Assembly (NCBI RefSeq): GCF_030161435.1 | Contig: NZ_BSSV01000008.1 | Coordinates: forward strand, 62,001-126,000 | DNA: 64,000 nt | DNA from: Thalassotalea loyana | GTDB taxonomy: Bacteria; Pseudomonadota; Gammaproteobacteria; Enterobacterales; Alteromonadaceae | Direction of reading: 5' to 3' | Part shown: positions 42,169 to 52,195 of the stretch, one piece after another | How positions within the stretch are numbered: the stretch's first letter is position 1 | How the letters are laid out: the number at the start of each line of letters is the position of its first letter | The notes under the pieces: generated by a model | The model's input: only the letters and a program-made list of their open reading frames with translations | The model's database searches: none | What the model was told of the DNA's origin: nothing | Position numbers and translations under genes: made by a program

Positions 42169-42564
42169 ATGATTAAAGACAATGAAACAGACTTAAAACC
42201 TAATGTGTATGCAGCAATATGTCCGTCAAGGCAGGTGTTGGCTTTAATCGGTGAAAAGTGGGTTTCTTTGATTATTGGTGCGCTTGATAATCGCACTTTA
42301 AGATTCGGAGAATTAAAACGTGTCTGTGAAGGCGTATCTCAAAAAATGCTGACTCAGTCTCTAAAAAAATTAGAAAGAGATGGTATTGTGATACGCACTA
42401 GTTATTCAGATGAGCTGGTACTTCGTGTGGAGTATCAATTAAGTGATTTAGGCCAAACTCTTGTCAATGTAGTGAATAATGCAAGGATGTGGGCAGAGAG
42501 TAACCTTCATGTAATTGAAAAAAATAGAGAAAATTTCGATAAGCATTTTAAAGACAAGGCATAA
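42169..42564 (+). CDS. HxlR-family transcriptional regulator
   Basis: 131 aa winged-helix protein. CPSRQVLALIGEKWVSLIIGAL, then LRFGELKRVCEGVSQKMLTQ and VEYQLSDLGQTL, the HxlR order, with the conserved early cysteine (CPS) used by redox-sensing relatives. GAGG precedes the ATG. Probably regulates the divergent reductase. Confidence 0.9.
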   Translation: MIKDNETDLKPNVYAAICPSRQVLALIGEKWVSLIIGALDNRTLRFGELKRVCEGVSQKMLTQSLKKLERDGIVIRTSYSDELVLRVEYQLSDLGQTLVNVVNNARMWAESNLHVIEKNRENFDKHFKDKA

Positions 42565-42574
42565 CGCCTCAAAT

Positions 42575-43462
42575 TCATTTAACCTTTTTGGCACGCCCGT
42601 ACATCACTAATACAATCCCGCCTAACACCAAGATACACGCAACAATTAAGCGCATGCTTATTGCTTCTGACGCGAATAATACGCCGCCAAAAGCTGCAAT
42701 AACAGGCACTGATAACTGCACTACTGCAGCTTCCGTTTCACTTAAGCCTTTTAACGCCATAAACCAAATGGTATAGCCTAACGCTGACGCCAACGCGCCA
42801 GAAGCCACGGCCAATACAGCGCCATATAAAGAGATATGTTGTGATGATAGGGTCGCTAAAAATAACACCAGCACCAACGGCGCAGTATATTTGAAATTTG
42901 CTGCCGTATCTTTGAACGGATCTTGTGAGTTACGACCCAATATAGTGTACATGCCCCATGCAATGCCGGAGAGTGTCATTAACATAAAGCCAAAAATACT
43001 TGGCGTTGCAAGCGTTGGGTAAAGCAAATAAACAAGGCCCGAGAATGAAATGCTTAACCCCAGCCACTCCCAAAGACTGAGTTTATTACCCATAACAAAG
43101 CTAGCAATGATCATCGACACCTGAACTGCGCCGAATAACACTAGTGCACCTACGCCAGTTTCTAACGAAACATAGGCATATGAAAAGGCAATCGCGTAAG
43201 TAAATAAGAACGCACCACTCAGCCATGAGTACACAGACTTTTTGCCTGCTTGCATTTTATTTGGTGCCTGATTGGATTTTCGACTAAAAGTAAGCAACAA
43301 CACAAACATCAATATGCCCGACAATAATCGAATCGACGTAAAGCTTGAAGGATCAATAGTGTCGTCTTTTAACGCGACTCGACACAATACCGAGTTGGCA
43401 GCAAATGCGATCAGGGCTAAAACGGTATAGCCTAAAGTTTGCAACGGCTTATGTTGAATCAC
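42575..43462 (-). CDS. EamA/DMT-family transporter
   Basis: 295 aa with ten hydrophobic helices in two repeats of five. PSSFTSIRLLSG and the later GIAWGMYTILGRNSQDP and ALGYTIWFMALKGLSETEAAVVQLSVP are typical EamA blocks. Substrate unknown. Its start overlaps the stop of the GNAT gene by 4 bp. Confidence 0.9.
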   Translation of the reverse strand: MIQHKPLQTLGYTVLALIAFAANSVLCRVALKDDTIDPSSFTSIRLLSGILMFVLLLTFSRKSNQAPNKMQAGKKSVYSWLSGAFLFTYAIAFSYAYVSLETGVGALVLFGAVQVSMIIASFVMGNKLSLWEWLGLSISFSGLVYLLYPTLATPSIFGFMLMTLSGIAWGMYTILGRNSQDPFKDTAANFKYTAPLVLVLFLATLSSQHISLYGAVLAVASGALASALGYTIWFMALKGLSETEAAVVQLSVPVIAAFGGVLFASEAISMRLIVACILVLGGIVLVMYGRAKKVK

Positions 43463-43914
43463 TTGACGTTCAGCCGCATTTCCATGAGAGACGGCACAAA
43501 GCCAACTTTTTCATAAGCTCTAATGGCTGCTGAATTTTGCGCATAAACATCAAGGTAGAATACATTTACGCCTATGTTTTTGCTCCAGCTCACGAGTTGT
43601 TCAATCAAGGTTTGATTTAAACCCTTGCCACGATGATTAGGATCAACATACATAAACCCCAAATAGCCATGTTTGTCATGGGTTAACGAAGGTTTGGATT
43701 CGCGAATTTGAACATAACCTGTGGCAATAATCTCGTTAGACGCTTCAATGACCAATAAATAAGAGTCTTCGTCAGCAATTAAATGCTCAATGTCATAGTA
43801 GTGCGCGTTTTGCGGCTTTATCACCTCATTAAACGGTCTTTCAGCTTCAACAACCGCTTGTTCTAATTCAAGCAATTTTGGCAAATCAGCGAGGGTCGCT
43901 TGACGATAATTCAC
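43459..43914 (-). CDS. GNAT-family N-acetyltransferase
   Basis: 151 aa. Acetyl-CoA loop region YVDPNHRGKGLNQTLIEQL and the following FYLDVYAQNSAAIRAYEKVGFVPS match GNAT motifs A and B. Substrate unknown. Coupled to the EamA transporter gene downstream, an arrangement that may export or detoxify the same compound (inference). Confidence 0.9.
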   Translation of the reverse strand: MNYRQATLADLPKLLELEQAVVEAERPFNEVIKPQNAHYYDIEHLIADEDSYLLVIEASNEIIATGYVQIRESKPSLTHDKHGYLGFMYVDPNHRGKGLNQTLIEQLVSWSKNIGVNVFYLDVYAQNSAAIRAYEKVGFVPSLMEMRLNVK

Positions 43915-43943
43915 AACATTTTCTCTTATTCATTGATATTAGT

Positions 43944-44453
43944 TTATGACTTTTTCTGAAGGTTAAATTGGTGCTGCTCTTGGACACTTTTACCCAGCGC
44001 CGTAATCGACCAGATTTCACCTTTGCTGCCTTTGCTATTTTTTGCAAAGCCCTTGCCCATCAGCTCATGCAGGTAGTCTATTGTCTCTGATTGGCTGATG
44101 CCCGTTTCGCCCGAAATAGTACTTGCATAACGCCAGGTGTAGCCGGTTTTTTGCAGACAAATAAGAATACAGTTTTCATCGTGCGTAAGCTGCTCTTGTG
44201 CTTTGGCCTGCTCTTTTTGCTCTACCGTTGGTTCCGTTTGGCTTTCTAACATGGTGTGCACCATGTTCATTTCCGCCTCAAAGCCAGCGCCTTTGAATTT
44301 TGAAATTTTATCGATATTAGAAAAGGCTAAACCTATAGAGCCTGCCAAAATAGCTAAGCCCATTTCTGTCGATAACGACAAAAAGCCATAAATACTGCTC
44401 ACCACCAGTAACACAACAAATGATGAAATTTGGAATGCTAATTTAATAATCAA
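43944..44453 (-). CDS. Membrane-anchored winged-helix-like protein
   Basis: 169 aa. Two hydrophobic segments (about 5-26 and 29-46), a charged linker rich in Glu/Gln (TEPTVEQKEQAKAQEQL), then a winged-helix-like region (CILICLQKTGYTWRYASTIS, IDYLHELMGKGFAKN). Family not recognised; the helix-turn-helix-like domain attached to the membrane is unusual. Confidence 0.62.
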   Translation of the reverse strand: MIIKLAFQISSFVVLLVVSSIYGFLSLSTEMGLAILAGSIGLAFSNIDKISKFKGAGFEAEMNMVHTMLESQTEPTVEQKEQAKAQEQLTHDENCILICLQKTGYTWRYASTISGETGISQSETIDYLHELMGKGFAKNSKGSKGEIWSITALGKSVQEQHQFNLQKKS

Positions 44454-44547
44454 CTCCTTGAATTAATAATAAAACTGCTTTGCTAATAATTTAACGGGGA
44501 TACCTGAACAAACCAACTATTTTGTTTTTCCATGAGGTAAAATTTGG

Positions 44548-45414
44548 TTATATGGTGACGGTTTGCTGGCCAATTTGTTTCGCAAAACCACCTACCTTAA
44601 CGCGAGGCGTATTTAGCTCATCATATTCAATAGCGGCTGAAATTTTTGACGCACAGTTCATCGCCCTGCCTTGCTCAAAGACATATTGAGAAGCTAAATC
44701 GTTTGATGTGTATTTTGCTAAATAGCTTGCTAACGCGCCGCTTGCACTGCCCGTAGCAGACTCTTCTGTAATGCCGAGTAATGGCGCAAAGTTTCTGCAA
44801 CTTGCGGTAAATTCACTGCCCTTTTCACAAAACTCGAAGGCATGAACACCCATAACCTCTTGCTGCGCACTAAAAGCTGACAATTTATCATCATTCGTAT
44901 TAATGATATCAAGTATGCCTGTTGGCACGGGGACAATCACATCAGGTAATCCGGTTGAAACAGCCACGATGGGTAAGCCAGTTTGTGCTAGAACATGAGT
45001 ATCAAGCCCCAAGAGTGGCGCTATGTCACTGTACTCAAATTGCCCTAAAAAGCTTGGCGATTGCTGTTGCATAACAACATGGCCATTTTGCTCTACCTCA
45101 ACCCCAAGCAAACCAGCCTTTGTTTTTTGGGTGTATTTACCTGCGCTAATTATCCCTTCACTGAACAAGGTCGAGAATACGGCAAGCGTAGCATGGCCAC
45201 AAAAATCGACTTCACCCGTTGTGGTAAAAAAGGATACGCCGAAATCAGCGTCGTTATCTTTGGCGACAAAAGCCGTTTCAGAAAAGCCAATAATTTGAGC
45301 AATCGATAGCTTTTGTGCATCGGTCAAATCGTCTGCGCTGAGCACAACGCCAGCAGGATTTCCACCACTGCCATTAAGGGTGAATGAGGAGACTAATCGT
45401 GCGGTAATGTCCAT
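44548..45414 (-). CDS. PhzF-family isomerase-like protein
   Basis: 288 aa with the diaminopimelate-epimerase-like fold. SSFTLNGSGGNPAGVVL, GFSETAFV (catalytic Glu), VDFCGHATLA and GSASGALASYL are diagnostic of PhzF/YddE. Substrate unknown; phenazine synthesis is not implied as no phz cluster is present. Confidence 0.92.
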   Translation of the reverse strand: MDITARLVSSFTLNGSGGNPAGVVLSADDLTDAQKLSIAQIIGFSETAFVAKDNDADFGVSFFTTTGEVDFCGHATLAVFSTLFSEGIISAGKYTQKTKAGLLGVEVEQNGHVVMQQQSPSFLGQFEYSDIAPLLGLDTHVLAQTGLPIVAVSTGLPDVIVPVPTGILDIINTNDDKLSAFSAQQEVMGVHAFEFCEKGSEFTASCRNFAPLLGITEESATGSASGALASYLAKYTSNDLASQYVFEQGRAMNCASKISAAIEYDELNTPRVKVGGFAKQIGQQTVTI

Positions 45415-45534
45415 GTGTGCTAACGCCCTAAAGGTTAAATATGCGCTAATTGATTAGTCTTTAATTAACTCTCTGCAATAACCTCAAAGTAACAAACTTC
45501 TGTCCGTTGGCTATGATGAGCACTGTGAAGAGCA

Positions 45535-48030
45535 CTATGATGTACACATAGGCCGAAGTTCAATGTCAGCACTGGGTTTACTGTACAAATAACCTTGAAT
45601 CACATGGCAGCCATTATCATGTAAAAAGCGCTCTTGAGATCTATTCTCAACCCCTTCAGCCACTATATTTAACCCCAAGCCCTGCGCCATTGAAATAATA
45701 CTTGAAACCAAGCGGCAATCTTTTTCTTTGTTGGGGACATTGGCAATAAAGCTTGCATCAATTTTAATCGCATCAAGCGGTAATTTGCTTAAATAACTCA
45801 GTGACGAATAACCCGTACCAAAGTCATCGAGTGAAATAGACACGCCAATATGCGTCAGTTTATTAAAGACCTCACGCACTGTATCAAATCGAGAAATAAA
45901 ACACGATTCCGTTATCTCTATTTCGAGGTAATTGGCAGGCAAACCAGACATTGTTAGCGCACTAACCACCGAGCCAAACAGATTCTTATTAAAGTGTTTA
46001 GGTGAAATATTGACGGACAACTTGCCGCAGTCAATGTTTGCATCTAGCAATTCTTTACGGCGTAAACAGGCTTGGCGCAGCACCCAACATTCAATATCAA
46101 CAATCAACCCTATGTCTTCCGCAATAGGAATAAATTCAGCGGGTGATACATTGCCCAAAATCGGGTTATACCAACGAATTAGGGCTTCAAAGCCTTTGTA
46201 CTTGTTATGCTTGTTGTCGTATTGCAGTTGGTAATTCAGTTCAAATTCTTGATTGAGTAATGCCGTTCTCAACTGGTTTTCAATCGCTAGGCGTTGCGCC
46301 ACGCGATGATTCATTTCAGCTTGAAAGAGCTGGTAAGTGTTTCGCCCTGCCGTTTTTGCTTCATACATTGCAATATCGGCATGTTTAAGCAACTGCTCAC
46401 TGCTTGAACCGCTTTTACATGAAAGCGACGCCCCTATTGAACAAGTTACGATAAGCTCTTTTCCTGCCAATAAAAACGGCTTACTCAAGGCGTCAACAAT
46501 GCGCTTCATTATCTGCTCAACAACGAGGGTGTTATCTAGGTTTGCTATCAGTACAACAAATTCATCGCCGCCAATTCTTGAAACGGTATCTTCCACTTTT
46601 AAGCACGACGAGATACGTTTTGCCGCCATCACTAGCAGCTCGTCACCGATTTTATGGCCGAAGGTATCATTAATTTGCTTAAAACGATCCAAGTCGATAA
46701 ACAACACGGCAATTGAACCGTTAGTATCGTTTTGCAACGCATGGTCGAGCTGTTGATTAAACAGCGTGCGGTTTGGCAATTTGGTGAGATCATCGTAATA
46801 AGCTAACGCATGAATTTGCTCATCACTTTTTTTACGTTCGGTAATATCACTGAAAATAGCGGCATAATGCATATCATCTTCATCAATTTCACCAATACGC
46901 ACAATGGTTAACCATTCCGGATACACTTCATTGTTTTTACGCTTATTCCAGATTTCGCCCTGCCACTTGCCGTGCTCGTTAATGTCGAGCCACATTTGCT
47001 GATAGAACGACTTATCATGCATGCCTGAGCTTAATACTGAAGTTTTTTGACCAACAACCTCGTCTGCGTGAAATCCTGTAATGCGCGTAAAGGCTGGGTT
47101 AACAGAGATAATATCGTTTGCTTGATTGGCTATCATCACCCCATCAACCGATGCGGCAATAATTCGCTCGGCTAAAATGAGGTTCTTTTGGGATTTTTGC
47201 AGTGCACTTTCTCGTCGAACAATCATTGACTGCATCTCGTTAAAATGCGCAAACTCGATACCAGCAAAAATATCTCTAAACGATAATACGCCCTGTATTT
47301 CGTTTTCACTTCCAACTACAACCAAGTGCCTAATTTCATTTGATTTAATAAGATTTAAGGCATCTAACAAATTGCATTCGTCTGAGATTTTGATCAGCGG
47401 ATGTGACGTGTAATGCCAAATATCAACCGTCGAGACTTTATTGGCAATGAGTTTGAGCAAGTCTCGCTCAGTGATAATACCCACCTCTTGATTAGTTGGG
47501 TTTTGAATCAAAATAGCGGTGCCTTTGCTCGCTTCCATATGCTTACAAAGCTGGTCAAAACACAGTGTTTCATCAAGTAAGACGGGGGTTTGTCTATGAT
47601 AACTTTCTTTAATATTGCGAGACGTTAATAGGTGCTCTATGCCTCGTTTTCTTATCACATCAGACTGGCTGATAATGCCAAACGGCTTGCCATTATCCGT
47701 AATCAGTAGGTGACGCACTTTGTGTTGATAAAAAGAAATAATAAGCTCTTCTATCGGCGTTGTTTTTTCAACGCTAATCACAGGCGAGCTCATAAAACGA
47801 GAGATCTCGCAGTGGTTTTCATCCACCTTAAGGTTTGACAGCTGTTTACAGTCCCCTTCTGTCCAAATACCGACGATCTGGTCATTCTCTTCAATTAATA
47901 TTGAACTGTATTTGTGGGCAACAATGGAATTTGCCGCATCATAGACTGAGGTGCTCGGTTGGCATCTCAACAGGTTTCTGTGGGCTAAGTCACCTGCGGT
48001 GTAACTCTTTCCCTTGTCTGAAAACAACAT
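45535..48030 (-). CDS. Four-CBS, PAS, GGDEF, EAL cyclic-di-GMP protein
   Basis: 831 aa. Four CBS repeats (about 8-70, 78-130, 145-200, 205-262), each ending in a (T/S)xxD-type segment (WTEGDCK, ISQSDVI, ITERDLL, LSFRDIF), suggest nucleotide sensing. A PAS domain (about 285-400) precedes GGDEF (about 410-565, SRIGGDEFVVLI intact) and EAL (about 585-820, FEALIRWYNP intact, DDFGTGYSS and AEGVEN). Both catalytic domains look active, so net synthesis or breakdown cannot be predicted. No membrane segment. Confidence 0.93.
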   Translation of the reverse strand: MLFSDKGKSYTAGDLAHRNLLRCQPSTSVYDAANSIVAHKYSSILIEENDQIVGIWTEGDCKQLSNLKVDENHCEISRFMSSPVISVEKTTPIEELIISFYQHKVRHLLITDNGKPFGIISQSDVIRKRGIEHLLTSRNIKESYHRQTPVLLDETLCFDQLCKHMEASKGTAILIQNPTNQEVGIITERDLLKLIANKVSTVDIWHYTSHPLIKISDECNLLDALNLIKSNEIRHLVVVGSENEIQGVLSFRDIFAGIEFAHFNEMQSMIVRRESALQKSQKNLILAERIIAASVDGVMIANQANDIISVNPAFTRITGFHADEVVGQKTSVLSSGMHDKSFYQQMWLDINEHGKWQGEIWNKRKNNEVYPEWLTIVRIGEIDEDDMHYAAIFSDITERKKSDEQIHALAYYDDLTKLPNRTLFNQQLDHALQNDTNGSIAVLFIDLDRFKQINDTFGHKIGDELLVMAAKRISSCLKVEDTVSRIGGDEFVVLIANLDNTLVVEQIMKRIVDALSKPFLLAGKELIVTCSIGASLSCKSGSSSEQLLKHADIAMYEAKTAGRNTYQLFQAEMNHRVAQRLAIENQLRTALLNQEFELNYQLQYDNKHNKYKGFEALIRWYNPILGNVSPAEFIPIAEDIGLIVDIECWVLRQACLRRKELLDANIDCGKLSVNISPKHFNKNLFGSVVSALTMSGLPANYLEIEITESCFISRFDTVREVFNKLTHIGVSISLDDFGTGYSSLSYLSKLPLDAIKIDASFIANVPNKEKDCRLVSSIISMAQGLGLNIVAEGVENRSQERFLHDNGCHVIQGYLYSKPSADIELRPMCTS

Positions 48031-48242
48031 GTACTACTCTTAAATCAAACGCTGGTTTCATATTACAACAAAGGTTTCACCCCAATTATTGACGCAAATC
48101 AACGAATAATTAAGGTTAACCAAATTAGCACAGCTAGTTAACATGACGTTTACGATAATCGCAGTAATGATGCAATAAATAGCCCTCGCAACAAACAAGT
48201 TACAAACGCATTTTAGTCACTAAACCAAACGTTCAGGCACAA

Positions 48243-48267
48243 AAAAAGCGAGCCAAGCTCGCTTTTT
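48243..48267 (-). terminator. Terminator after the DUF4136 gene
   Basis: AAAAAGCGAGC, loop CAA, GCTCGCTTTTT: an 11 bp stem that ends 19 bp after the leftward gene stop. Confidence 0.88.
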
Positions 48268-48286
48268 CAATAACCAGTGTTAGTGA

Positions 48287-48874
48287 TTAGATTTCAGTCA
48301 CATTGAATTGGCTAATCACTTCGTCAACAATTGCCGTAATCACTTCTTTCGGCGCTTCTTGTGTGCCGTTTTTCAAACGTTTTACTGCCCAACCATGCCA
48401 AGCTGGCTGTTTAGTTTCTACGTCAAAAACATCGATAGCTAACTTACCTTCGGTGTATGAACGCACTTGTGTGTCATTGGTCATGCCAACACCGTAGTAG
48501 CGATATGGGTAGTAACCACGGCCCCAACCAAAACTACCATGGTAACTTGCTGGGTAACTATCTACTTTAATTTTGTCACGTGAACCCACCGTGTAGGCAA
48601 TGGTGAAGTCTGCTGAATCAGCATCAGCCACCATTTTGTAACCCTTGGTTTTGAACGCATCTTCAATGGCTTTTTCAACACGAACTTGCATCACAGGGTT
48701 TAAATCGATTGACGAAGACAATGTTTTAGCATCGGAAATCCAAGCAAACGTTTTGTAGCTAGAGGTATCAATTTTTTCATTTTTGTCGAAATTCACTTTC
48801 GTACTGTTTGTTGAAGCACAAGCAGTTAACACCAACGAAAGGACGACCGTTGCGAAGATATTTTTTAATTGCAT
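48287..48874 (-). CDS. DUF4136 lipoprotein
   Basis: 195 aa with signal peptide and lipobox LTAC (Cys19). The DUF4136 domain shows SYKTFAWI near the start, VEKAIEDAFKTKGYKMV, DFTIAYTVGS and GKLAIDVFDVETKQPAWHGWA (adjoining segments). Family is common, outer-membrane-directed and of unknown function. Monocistronic. Confidence 0.9.
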   Translation of the reverse strand: MQLKNIFATVVLSLVLTACASTNSTKVNFDKNEKIDTSSYKTFAWISDAKTLSSSIDLNPVMQVRVEKAIEDAFKTKGYKMVADADSADFTIAYTVGSRDKIKVDSYPASYHGSFGWGRGYYPYRYYGVGMTNDTQVRSYTEGKLAIDVFDVETKQPAWHGWAVKRLKNGTQEAPKEVITAIVDEVISQFNVTEI

Positions 48875-49067
48875 TGTAAACCCTTGTTTAAAGACATTAT
48901 TTATTGGTAACTATCTTACTATGATTAACGTTACAAAACTAAGTTCAAAAAAGATAAATAACGTGGTTTCACTATAAACCTACGATGGCAAATTGAAAAC
49001 TGATTTGTTGTCAAGATTACAATTTGATAATAACTGATTACAATATTCATTATTTCGTAAAAAGTTA

Positions 49068-49095
49068 TTGACACTTTTGTCCGATGCGTTATAAA
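49068..49095 (+). promoter_or_regulatory. Promoter of the ilv leader and ilvIH operon
   Basis: TTGACA at 49068-49073 and TATAAA at 49090-49095, separated by 16 bp: a near-consensus sigma-70 promoter about 30 bp before the leader peptide start. Confidence 0.8.
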
Positions 49096-49129
49096 TAGAG
49101 CTATTAGATTTCTAGAGCGTTAACTTTAA

Positions 49130-49207
49130 ATGAATAACACACTTGTCCTCAACGTCGTCCTCACAGTCGTGGTAATTTTATTACCTCGGGGATTTTGTTG
49201 TAGATAA
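49130..49207 (+). CDS. Branched-chain amino-acid leader peptide
   Basis: 25-codon ORF encoding MNNTLVLNVVLTVVVILL followed by PRGFCCR. It has six Val, five Leu and one Ile in a row of control codons, the mark of an attenuation leader like IlvL. It lies 22 bp before the attenuator stem. Translation speed would sense charged tRNA for these amino acids. Confidence 0.88.
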   Translation: MNNTLVLNVVLTVVVILLPRGFCCR

Positions 49208-49228
49208 GTTTTAGAAACGAATTAGACA

Positions 49229-49263
49229 AAGCCCCCACTCGTATGACTGGGGGCTTTTTTTTT
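49229..49263 (+). terminator. Attenuator terminator of the ilvIH operon
   Basis: AGCCCCCA (49230-49237), 10-base loop, TGGGGGCT (49248-49255), then eight T. The CTCGGGG segment within the leader ORF (49186-49192) can pair with the CCCCC arm as an antiterminator. Confidence 0.9.
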
Positions 49264-49298
49264 ACTTTTGATTTTTTGATTATAGGGCAAACAATCTC

Positions 49299-51023
49299 AT
49301 GACAGCGCAACACTATACTGGTGCAGAAATGGTGGTCAAAGCGTTAGCTGAACTTGATGTAGAGTTCATCTTCGGCTATCCCGGTGGATCCGTTTTAGAT
49401 ATTTACGATGCAATTTTTAATCAAGATGCCGTCGAGCACATTCTTGTTCGTCATGAACAAGCAGCTACGCATATGGCTGACGGCTACGCACGTGCAACGG
49501 GGAATGTTGGCGTTGTCCTAGCGACTTCAGGCCCTGGCGCTACTAACTGTGTCACAGGTATCGCCACCGCTTATATGGATTCTATTCCAATGGTGATTTT
49601 GGCTGGCCAAGTGGCAACGAGTTTGATTGGTGATGACGCCTTCCAAGAAACTGATATCGTTGGTTGTTCACGCCCTATTGTTAAGCACAGCTTTAGTTGC
49701 CGCTCATTAGCAGATATTCCAAATGTCATTGCGAAAGCATTTTATATTGCTAACACAGGTCGCCCAGGTCCAGTTGTTGTCGAACTGCCAAAAGATATGC
49801 TGATCCCTGAGCACAAAGCGCCTTTTGAAATGAATAAAGACGTGTCGTTACGTGCCTACAATCCAACAGTTAAAGGACACCAAAAGCAGATCAAAAAAGC
49901 CGTTAAAACAATTACCGAAGCACAGCGACTTGTTGTTTATTCTGGCGGCGGCATTATCAGTGCCAATGCAAGTGAGTTATTAACAGAACTTGTTGAAACC
50001 CTTAATGCACCTTGTACCAATACATTAATGGGCTTAGGTGGTATCAGCGGCACCCATAAAAACTTTATTGGTATGTTAGGCATGCATGGCTCTTTAGAAG
50101 CTAACAAAGCGATGGCCAATGCTGATGTGATTCTTGCACTTGGTGCACGCTTTGACGACCGTGTAACAAACAAAGTTGAGAAGTTTTGTCCGAATGCCAC
50201 CATCGTGCACGTAGACATCGATCCGACGTCAATTTCTAAAACGATAAATGCGCATATTCCTATTGTTGGTTTAGTTGATATTGTTATGCAGCAGTTACTT
50301 GATGAAATCAAAACACAAGACATCAACATCGATCAGCAAGCCAATAACAACTGGTGGCAACAGATTGAACAATGGCGCTCAGTTAACAGCGTAAGCTACG
50401 AGCAAGATGACGGTAAAATTAAACCGCAACGCGTTGTTGAATCACTTTATAACGTCACAAACGGTGAAGCTTATGTCTGCTCTGATGTGGGTCAACATCA
50501 AATGTTTGCAGCGCAATACTATCCATTCGACAAACCTCGCCAATGGATTAACTCTGGTGGCTTAGGCACGATGGGCTTTGGTTTGCCTGCGGCTATGGGT
50601 GTAAAAATGGCATTTCCTGATGCCCATGTTGCCTGTGTTACCGGTGACGGCTCTATTCAGATGAATATTCAAGAGCTATCAACCTGTTTGCAGTACAACT
50701 TACCGGTAAAAATTATCTCTCTAAACAACCGATCATTGGGCATGGTTCGCCAGTGGCAGGATATGATTTACGGTGGTCGTCACTCATCGTCATACATGGA
50801 GTCGCTACCAGATTTCATTAAGTTAGCGGAGTCGTATGGTCACGTTGGCATTCAAATCAATCATTTAGATGAATTAGATGACAAAATGGCAGAAGCATTT
50901 GCAATAAAAGACCGACTAGTTTTTGTAGATATTCTAGTGGATGAAAAAGAGCACGTTTACCCAATGCAAATCAAGCATGGTGCAGTAGACGATATGTGGT
51001 TAAGCAAAGGAGTTAAAGCATAA
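49299..51023 (+). CDS. ilvI: Acetolactate synthase large subunit
   Basis: 574 aa, biosynthetic AHAS catalytic subunit. TPP-activating Glu in [19 protein letters not shown]-region [13 protein letters not shown], and the TPP/Mg motif [14 protein letters not shown] are present. It makes acetolactate and acetohydroxybutyrate in valine, leucine and isoleucine synthesis. ilvI is chosen over ilvB/ilvG from size and the ilvH partner; the attenuator is more usual for ilvGMEDA. Stop and ilvH start overlap by 1 bp (TAATG). Confidence 0.93.
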   Translation: MTAQHYTGAEMVVKALAELDVEFIFGYPGGSVLDIYDAIFNQDAVEHILVRHEQAATHMADGYARATGNVGVVLATSGPGATNCVTGIATAYMDSIPMVILAGQVATSLIGDDAFQETDIVGCSRPIVKHSFSCRSLADIPNVIAKAFYIANTGRPGPVVVELPKDMLIPEHKAPFEMNKDVSLRAYNPTVKGHQKQIKKAVKTITEAQRLVVYSGGGIISANASELLTELVETLNAPCTNTLMGLGGISGTHKNFIGMLGMHGSLEANKAMANADVILALGARFDDRVTNKVEKFCPNATIVHVDIDPTSISKTINAHIPIVGLVDIVMQQLLDEIKTQDINIDQQANNNWWQQIEQWRSVNSVSYEQDDGKIKPQRVVESLYNVTNGEAYVCSDVGQHQMFAAQYYPFDKPRQWINSGGLGTMGFGLPAAMGVKMAFPDAHVACVTGDGSIQMNIQELSTCLQYNLPVKIISLNNRSLGMVRQWQDMIYGGRHSSSYMESLPDFIKLAESYGHVGIQINHLDELDDKMAEAFAIKDRLVFVDILVDEKEHVYPMQIKHGAVDDMWLSKGVKA

Positions 51024-51520
51024 TGCGCCGTATTTTAGCTATTTTATTAGAGAATGAACCAGGATCGTTATCACGTATTGTTGGCTTGTTTTCACAACGT
51101 GCTTTTAATATTGAGACCTTAAGTGTTGCGCCGACTGAAGATAACAGCTTATCTCGCATCACCATTGTGACTAAAGGTGACGATCGGGTATTAGAGCAAA
51201 TCGTTAAACAGGTTAATAAGTTGATTGACGTGATTAAAATCACCGATTTGACTGAACGAAATCATGTGGAACGTGAATTACTTTTGATCAAAGTATTAGC
51301 CATGACAGATAAAGCTCGCACTGAAGTGACAAGAATCACCGATATTTTTCGCGGCTCAATCGTCGATATTGGGAAACAGGTATACACCATCGAGTTAACG
51401 GGTGATGTAGAGAAAATTAATGCCTTTATCAATATTCTTGCAAATGAAACCGAAATCATTGAGTCGGTGCGCTCAGGTACCGTTGGTATTGCGCGAGGCG
51501 AGAAAGCACTGCGCGTATAG
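51023..51520 (+). CDS. ilvH: Acetolactate synthase small (regulatory) subunit
   Basis: 165 aa. The N-terminal ACT domain RILAILLENEPGSLSRIVGLFSQR and RITIVTKGDD confer valine feedback inhibition; the C-terminal domain has GSIVDIG and ESVRSGTVGIARGEKAL. Translationally coupled to ilvI. Confidence 0.96.
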   Translation: MRRILAILLENEPGSLSRIVGLFSQRAFNIETLSVAPTEDNSLSRITIVTKGDDRVLEQIVKQVNKLIDVIKITDLTERNHVERELLLIKVLAMTDKARTEVTRITDIFRGSIVDIGKQVYTIELTGDVEKINAFINILANETEIIESVRSGTVGIARGEKALRV

Positions 51521-51575
51521 CACGATAGTAATTTAAGTGTAGTAAATAAGCACGTAAATTAACTTACTCAAAGTA

Positions 51576-51604
51576 AAACTGCCAGCCTCGCTGGCAGTTT
51601 TTTT
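51576..51604 (+). terminator. Terminator of the ilvIH operon
   Basis: AAACTGCCAG, loop CCTCG, CTGGCAGTTT then further T residues; a 10 bp perfect stem 55 bp after ilvH. Confidence 0.92.
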
Positions 51605-51676
51605 TCATCAGTTAAATCACGTATAATCGTTTCCACCATCACCCCCTAACCAACGCCACTTAACCGATATACTGCG

Positions 51677-52195
51677 ATGTCATCTATGCCCAAGTCGTTT
51701 ACTTTTTCTGAAGCTAAAAAGTCAGACAAGAAAGATATTTTGAAGTTTTACAAGCGACATGGCTATAGCGCAAAGTTTATGGGGTTCGATACCTGTTATT
51801 TCATCGAAGCAAACGATGAAATCATCGCGAGTGTCATCTTATCAAATCTTGTCGAAGCTCAAGCAAAGGTCAAAGCCAAAGCCAAAGCAGAAGCTATTCA
51901 GAGCACACCTGAGAATGAAAACAGCTCGTTAGCGCATGCGCCACTGTTTTTACACGCTCTTTATGTTGTTCAAGATTATCGAAAACTAGGATTAGGACGT
52001 CAGTTGATGGCACACGCAATCGAGCGCCATCACTATATCATTTGTTTTGCCGAACAAGCCTTAACGCCATTTTATCAGGCGTTAAGATTTCAGCCCGTTA
52101 AGTACGACGCTTTACCCGTTATTTTTAGTGATCGTTATCGACTTTACGCAGACCAACAGCCGTCACTGGTAAGTTTTGAATATCGAGCTAGTTAG
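51677..52195 (+). CDS. GNAT-family N-acetyltransferase
   Basis: 172 aa. The acetyl-CoA-binding region HALYVVQDYRKLGLGRQLM and FYQALRFQPV match GNAT. An unusual charged insert QAKVKAKAKAEA sits before motif A. Substrate unknown. Its 3' end overlaps the convergent sirtuin gene by 8 bp. Confidence 0.85.
   Translation: MSSMPKSFTFSEAKKSDKKDILKFYKRHGYSAKFMGFDTCYFIEANDEIIASVILSNLVEAQAKVKAKAKAEAIQSTPENENSSLAHAPLFLHALYVVQDYRKLGLGRQLMAHAIERHHYIICFAEQALTPFYQALRFQPVKYDALPVIFSDRYRLYADQQPSLVSFEYRAS

Noticed and set aside
44548-45414. Part of a phenazine biosynthesis cluster
   Set aside because: PhzF-family proteins are widespread and no other phz gene is present.
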